Below are positions 61,395 through 64,000 of a stretch of 64,000 nt of DNA, piece after piece (position 1 is the stretch's first letter; each line of letters starts with the position of its first letter). The stretch covers positions 934,784 through 998,783 of the forward strand of contig NZ_LGRA01000021.1 in NCBI RefSeq assembly GCF_003116095.1, written 5' to 3'. Made by a program: the position numbers and the translations under genes. The notes below the pieces were generated by a model. The model did not search any database. It had not been told where the DNA came from and was given only the letters and a program-made list of their open reading frames with translations. The stretch comes from Azospirillum sp. TSO35-2. GTDB taxonomy: Bacteria; Pseudomonadota; Alphaproteobacteria; Azospirillales; Azospirillaceae.

Positions 61395-62756
61395 ATGAGT
61401 GTCCAAACAGTGATGAGTGATCCCGCTGCCGCCATTGCGGCAACGGCAACAAAAACGCGCGTCCGCTGGACGATCGTTGTGATGCTGTTCGTCGTGACAG
61501 CCATCAACTATGCCGACCGCGCTGTGCTGGCCATCGGCGGCCCGGTGCTTTCCAAGGAACTTGGCATCAACGCCGCCCAGATGGGCTTCATCTTCTCGGC
61601 CTTCGGCTGGTCCTATGTGATCGGCCAGTTGCCGGGCGGCTGGCTGCTCGATCGCTTCGGTTCGAAGTGGGTGTATGCGGGAAGCATCTTCACCTGGTCG
61701 GTGTTCACGCTGTTCCAGGGCTTTGTCGGCTTCCTGACCGGCGCCACGGCGGTCGCGGTGCTGTTCGCGCTTCGCTTCGCCGTCGGCTTGGCGGAAGCGC
61801 CCTCGTTCCCCGGCAACAGCCGCGTGGTCGCCGCCTGGTTCCCCGGCCATGAGCGGGCCACGGCGTCCGCCATCTTCAACTCGGCCCAGTACTTCGCCAC
61901 GGTGATCTTCGCCCCGGTGATGGGCTGGCTCACCCACTCCTTCGGCTGGCCGTGGGCCTTCGGCTTCATGGGAGTTCTGGGCCTGATCGTCGCCAGCGTC
62001 TGGCTGAAGACCGTCTACAGCCCGGTGGACCACCCGAAGATCAACCAGGCCGAGGTGGACTACATCGCCGCGGGCGGCGGTCTGGTCAATATGGACAACG
62101 CCGAGAAGAAGACGGCCAACGCTGCCGACGGCGCCAAGTGGGACTACATCCGCCAGCTGTTCGCCAGCCGCATGATGGTCGGCATCTTCATCGGCCAGTT
62201 CTGCATTAATGCGATCACCTACTTCTTCATCACCTGGTTCCCGGTCTACCTGGTGCAGGCCCGCGGCATGTCGGTGCTGAGCGCCGGCTTCATCGCCTCG
62301 ATCCCGGCCATCTGCGGCTTCGCCGGCGGCATCCTCGGCGGCGTGGTGTCGGACACCATGCTGCGCAAGGGCTTCTCGCTGACGTCGGCGCGCAAGACGC
62401 CGATCGTCCTCGGCATGCTGCTGTCGATGAGCATGATCGCCTGCAACTACACCGACGTGCAGTGGGTGGTGGTCGGCTTCATGGCGCTGGCCTTCTTCGG
62501 CAAGGGCGTCGGCGCGCTGGGCTGGGCGGTCATGTCCGACTGCGCGCCCAAGGAGATCACCGGCCTGTCGGGCGGCGTCTTCAACATGTGCGGCAACATC
62601 TCGTCGATCACCACGCCGATCATCATCGGCTACATCATCCAGACGTCGGGCTCGTTCAACGGCGCCCTGGTCTTCGTCGGCGCCAACGCGCTGATCGCGG
62701 CGGTCAGCTACCTCGTCGTCGTCGGCGAGATCAAGCGCATGGAACTGAAAAAGTAA
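61395..62756 (+). CDS. MFS sugar-acid transporter (ACS family)
   Basis: A 453-residue 12-TM carrier. VVMLFVVTAINYADRAVLAIGGPVLSKELGINAAQMGFIFSAFGWSYVIGQLPGGWLLDRFGSK is the classic anion:cation symporter signature shared with glucarate/galactarate and hexuronate carriers (GudP, GarP, ExuT). Likely imports an aldarate, hexonate or uronate used by the next genes. RBS GGAGGCGCC. A stem-loop separates it from the dehydratase. Confidence 0.92.
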   Translation: MSVQTVMSDPAAAIAATATKTRVRWTIVVMLFVVTAINYADRAVLAIGGPVLSKELGINAAQMGFIFSAFGWSYVIGQLPGGWLLDRFGSKWVYAGSIFTWSVFTLFQGFVGFLTGATAVAVLFALRFAVGLAEAPSFPGNSRVVAAWFPGHERATASAIFNSAQYFATVIFAPVMGWLTHSFGWPWAFGFMGVLGLIVASVWLKTVYSPVDHPKINQAEVDYIAAGGGLVNMDNAEKKTANAADGAKWDYIRQLFASRMMVGIFIGQFCINAITYFFITWFPVYLVQARGMSVLSAGFIASIPAICGFAGGILGGVVSDTMLRKGFSLTSARKTPIVLGMLLSMSMIACNYTDVQWVVVGFMALAFFGKGVGALGWAVMSDCAPKEITGLSGGVFNMCGNISSITTPIIIGYIIQTSGSFNGALVFVGANALIAAVSYLVVVGEIKRMELKK

Positions 62757-62765
62757 TCGGCCCTG

Positions 62766-62785
62766 GGGCCGCCTCGCGGCGGCCC
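62766..62785 (+). terminator. Intercistronic stem-loop
   Basis: Perfect GGGCCGCC-TCGC-GGCGGCCC, 10 bp after the MFS stop and 40 bp before the UxuA-like start. Either partial termination or 3'-end protection of the carrier mRNA. Confidence 0.5.
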
Positions 62786-62825
62786 ACCCTTCCCCGCTGA
62801 AGACGCAGTCCAAGAGGATTTCCCG

Positions 62826-63884
62826 ATGCACATCGGCGAACAACTGATCAACCCGACCGACAACCGCCTGCGCCTGTCCGCACAGCTCGGCGCCAAGGGC
62901 ATCGTCATCGACACCCGCCCCAACAGCGCGGTGACCGGTGAGGACGGGCTGTGGGATGCGACAAAGGTGGCGGCGCAGCGCCGGTGGATCGAGGGCTATG
63001 GCTTGCGCTTGGAAGGCATGGCCCTCGATGTCGGCTCCATCCTGCTCGACAGCCTGCGCGCGCCGGAAAGGGCCGCTGCCAAGGCCAGGGAACTCCGCCA
63101 CAACATCCAGGCCGCCGCCGACGGCGGTGTGGACATGGTGAAGTACACGGTCGCCATGGTCGGCATCACCCGCACGGGCGAGGTGGAGGGACGCGGCGGC
63201 ATGCGCTGCTCGACCTTCAAGGCCGACGAATACAAGGCGGAGAATGACGCCCGCTTCTCCTACTGGGGCACCGTGCTGCCGGACGACGAGGTCTCGCGCG
63301 CCGATGGTGCCGCCGAAACCTGCGGCCAGGTGATGGCGTCGCAGGCCGGCGGCATCTCCGAAGCCGAGGGCTGGCGCGCCATCGAATATCTGGTGGAAGC
63401 GCTCCTCCCCACCGCCGAGCGGGCCGGCGTCAAGCTTGCCTGCCACCCGCACGACCCCGCCTATCCGCCGGGCGGCCTGAACGGCGTGCACCATGTGCTG
63501 GGCTCGCTGGACGGCCTGAAGCGCTTCATCAATCTGGCGCCGGAGAGCAAGTCGCTCGGCTTCAACTTCTGCCAGGGCACCATCGCCGAGATGTCGCGCA
63601 ACCCGACCGAAACGGTGGTCGAGGCCATCCGCACCTTCGGCCCGCAGAACCGCATCTTCATGGTCCATTTCCGCAACATCAGGGGCGGCTACCTGGACTT
63701 CCGCGAGGCGATGCCGGACGAGGGCTCCGTCGACATGGCGGCCTGCATCCGTGCCTACCGCGAGGTTGGATACCAGGGCGTCCTCTGCCCCGACCACGTC
63801 CCCTTCTCCGACGTCGATCCGGATCGCGAACGCTTCTTCGCCTTCTGCCTGGGATACACGCAGGCCCTCCTTCAGGCCGCCTGA
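62826..63884 (+). CDS. UxuA-like mannonate dehydratase/TIM-barrel sugar-acid enzyme
   Basis: A 352-residue metal-dependent TIM-barrel protein. Blocks typical of UxuA: LACHPHDPAYPPGGLNGVHHVLGSLDGLKRF, LGFNFCQGTIAEM, FMVHFRNIRGGYLDFREAMPDEGSVDM and GVLCPDHVPFSD (metal ligands His and Cys). UxuA converts D-mannonate to 2-keto-3-deoxygluconate; the sequence fits the family but the N-terminal part is divergent, so a related sugar acid is possible. RBS AAGAGGATTTCCCG. Neighbours: carrier upstream, GarR-like reductase downstream. Confidence 0.85.
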   Translation: MHIGEQLINPTDNRLRLSAQLGAKGIVIDTRPNSAVTGEDGLWDATKVAAQRRWIEGYGLRLEGMALDVGSILLDSLRAPERAAAKARELRHNIQAAADGGVDMVKYTVAMVGITRTGEVEGRGGMRCSTFKADEYKAENDARFSYWGTVLPDDEVSRADGAAETCGQVMASQAGGISEAEGWRAIEYLVEALLPTAERAGVKLACHPHDPAYPPGGLNGVHHVLGSLDGLKRFINLAPESKSLGFNFCQGTIAEMSRNPTETVVEAIRTFGPQNRIFMVHFRNIRGGYLDFREAMPDEGSVDMAACIRAYREVGYQGVLCPDHVPFSDVDPDRERFFAFCLGYTQALLQAA

Positions 63885-63928
63885 TCCGGGCGCACTCAAC
63901 CGAAAAAATTCAAAGGATTGGAGACATC

Positions 63929-64000
63929 ATGAGCAAGCTTGGCTTTATCGGACTGGGGATCATGGGCACGCCGATGGCGGGGCATCTGCAGGCGGCCGGC
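63929..64000 (+). CDS. GarR-like 3-hydroxyacid dehydrogenase, 3' end outside window
   Basis: Only the first 24 codons are inside: MSKLGFIGLGIMGTPMAGHL, the Rossmann GxGxxG start of the beta-hydroxyacid dehydrogenase family (2-hydroxy-3-oxopropionate reductase, GarR/GlxR). RBS AAAGGATTGGAG. In sugar-acid operons it reduces tartronate semialdehyde to glycerate, or a similar product. Confidence 0.8.
   Translation, partial: MSKLGFIGLGIMGTPMAGHLQAAG

Noticed and set aside
1..64000. tRNA or rRNA genes, CRISPR arrays, insertion sequences, phage genes
   Set aside because: Looked for conserved tRNA arms, regularly spaced repeats, transposase motifs and terminal inverted repeats; none seen.

Overview
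The window is uniformly GC-rich (about two-thirds G+C) DNA. Gene content and style (Tat-exported molybdoenzymes, a complete SoxCDYZAXB set, many short overlapping operons, MocR and STAND-type regulators) suggest a metabolically versatile alphaproteobacterium, most likely an Azospirillum-like member of the Rhodospirillales. The taxonomic call is inference; there is no rRNA, tRNA or other phylogenetic marker here. No insertion sequence, phage gene, CRISPR array or tRNA was recognised.

Layout. (1) 1-3766: end of a ferredoxin-reductase fusion, a CMD-family protein, a DUF1348 protein, two small genes and a LysR regulator. (2) 3911-11690: a hydroxyquinol lower pathway (LysR, intradiol dioxygenase, citryl-CoA-lyase-like protein, acyl-CoA ligase, MFS carrier, FMN reductase, maleylacetate reductase) feeding 3-oxoadipate. 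(3) 11698-34297: an accessory redox/detoxification region. It holds two paralogous ~950-residue STAND regulators (PhoB-type winged helix, NTPase, helical repeats), two SDRs, second copies of the DUF1348 and CMD genes, SnoaL-like, GST, PNPOx-like, MBL-fold and alpha/beta-hydrolase proteins, transporters, and AraC and MocR regulators. Four intergenic regions here carry the same three-part, 10-bp-phased direct repeat (GTTAR-N5-GTGAG-N5-GTRAG, with variants), the geometry expected for a PhoB-type winged helix.

(4) 34507-42166: ttrS-ttrR-ttrB-ttrC-ttrA, a complete tetrathionate reductase locus with its two-component system. (5) 42274-47599: arsR/permease/thioredoxin operon, a MacB/DevBCA-type export system, and an EF-hand protein. 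(6) 47690-59428: a second TtrSR-like pair directly upstream of soxCDYZAXB, a DsrE-like protein, a YeeE/YedE transporter and a SoxH-like hydrolase. (7) 59744-64000: a small secreted protein, then a sugar-acid locus: a LacI regulator divergent from an MFS carrier, a UxuA-like dehydratase and the start of a GarR-like reductase, with two LacI-type operators 42 bp apart.

How they work together. The ttr locus reduces tetrathionate to thiosulfate under low oxygen, and the sox locus oxidises thiosulfate. Each sits behind its own copy of one PhnD-like sensor kinase/LuxR-type regulator pair, so the window looks like a two-way thiosulfate/tetrathionate switch built from duplicated sensors. The first 34 kb looks like an aromatic/electrophile catabolism and stress island shaped by gene duplication, including one gene that has lost its middle domain.
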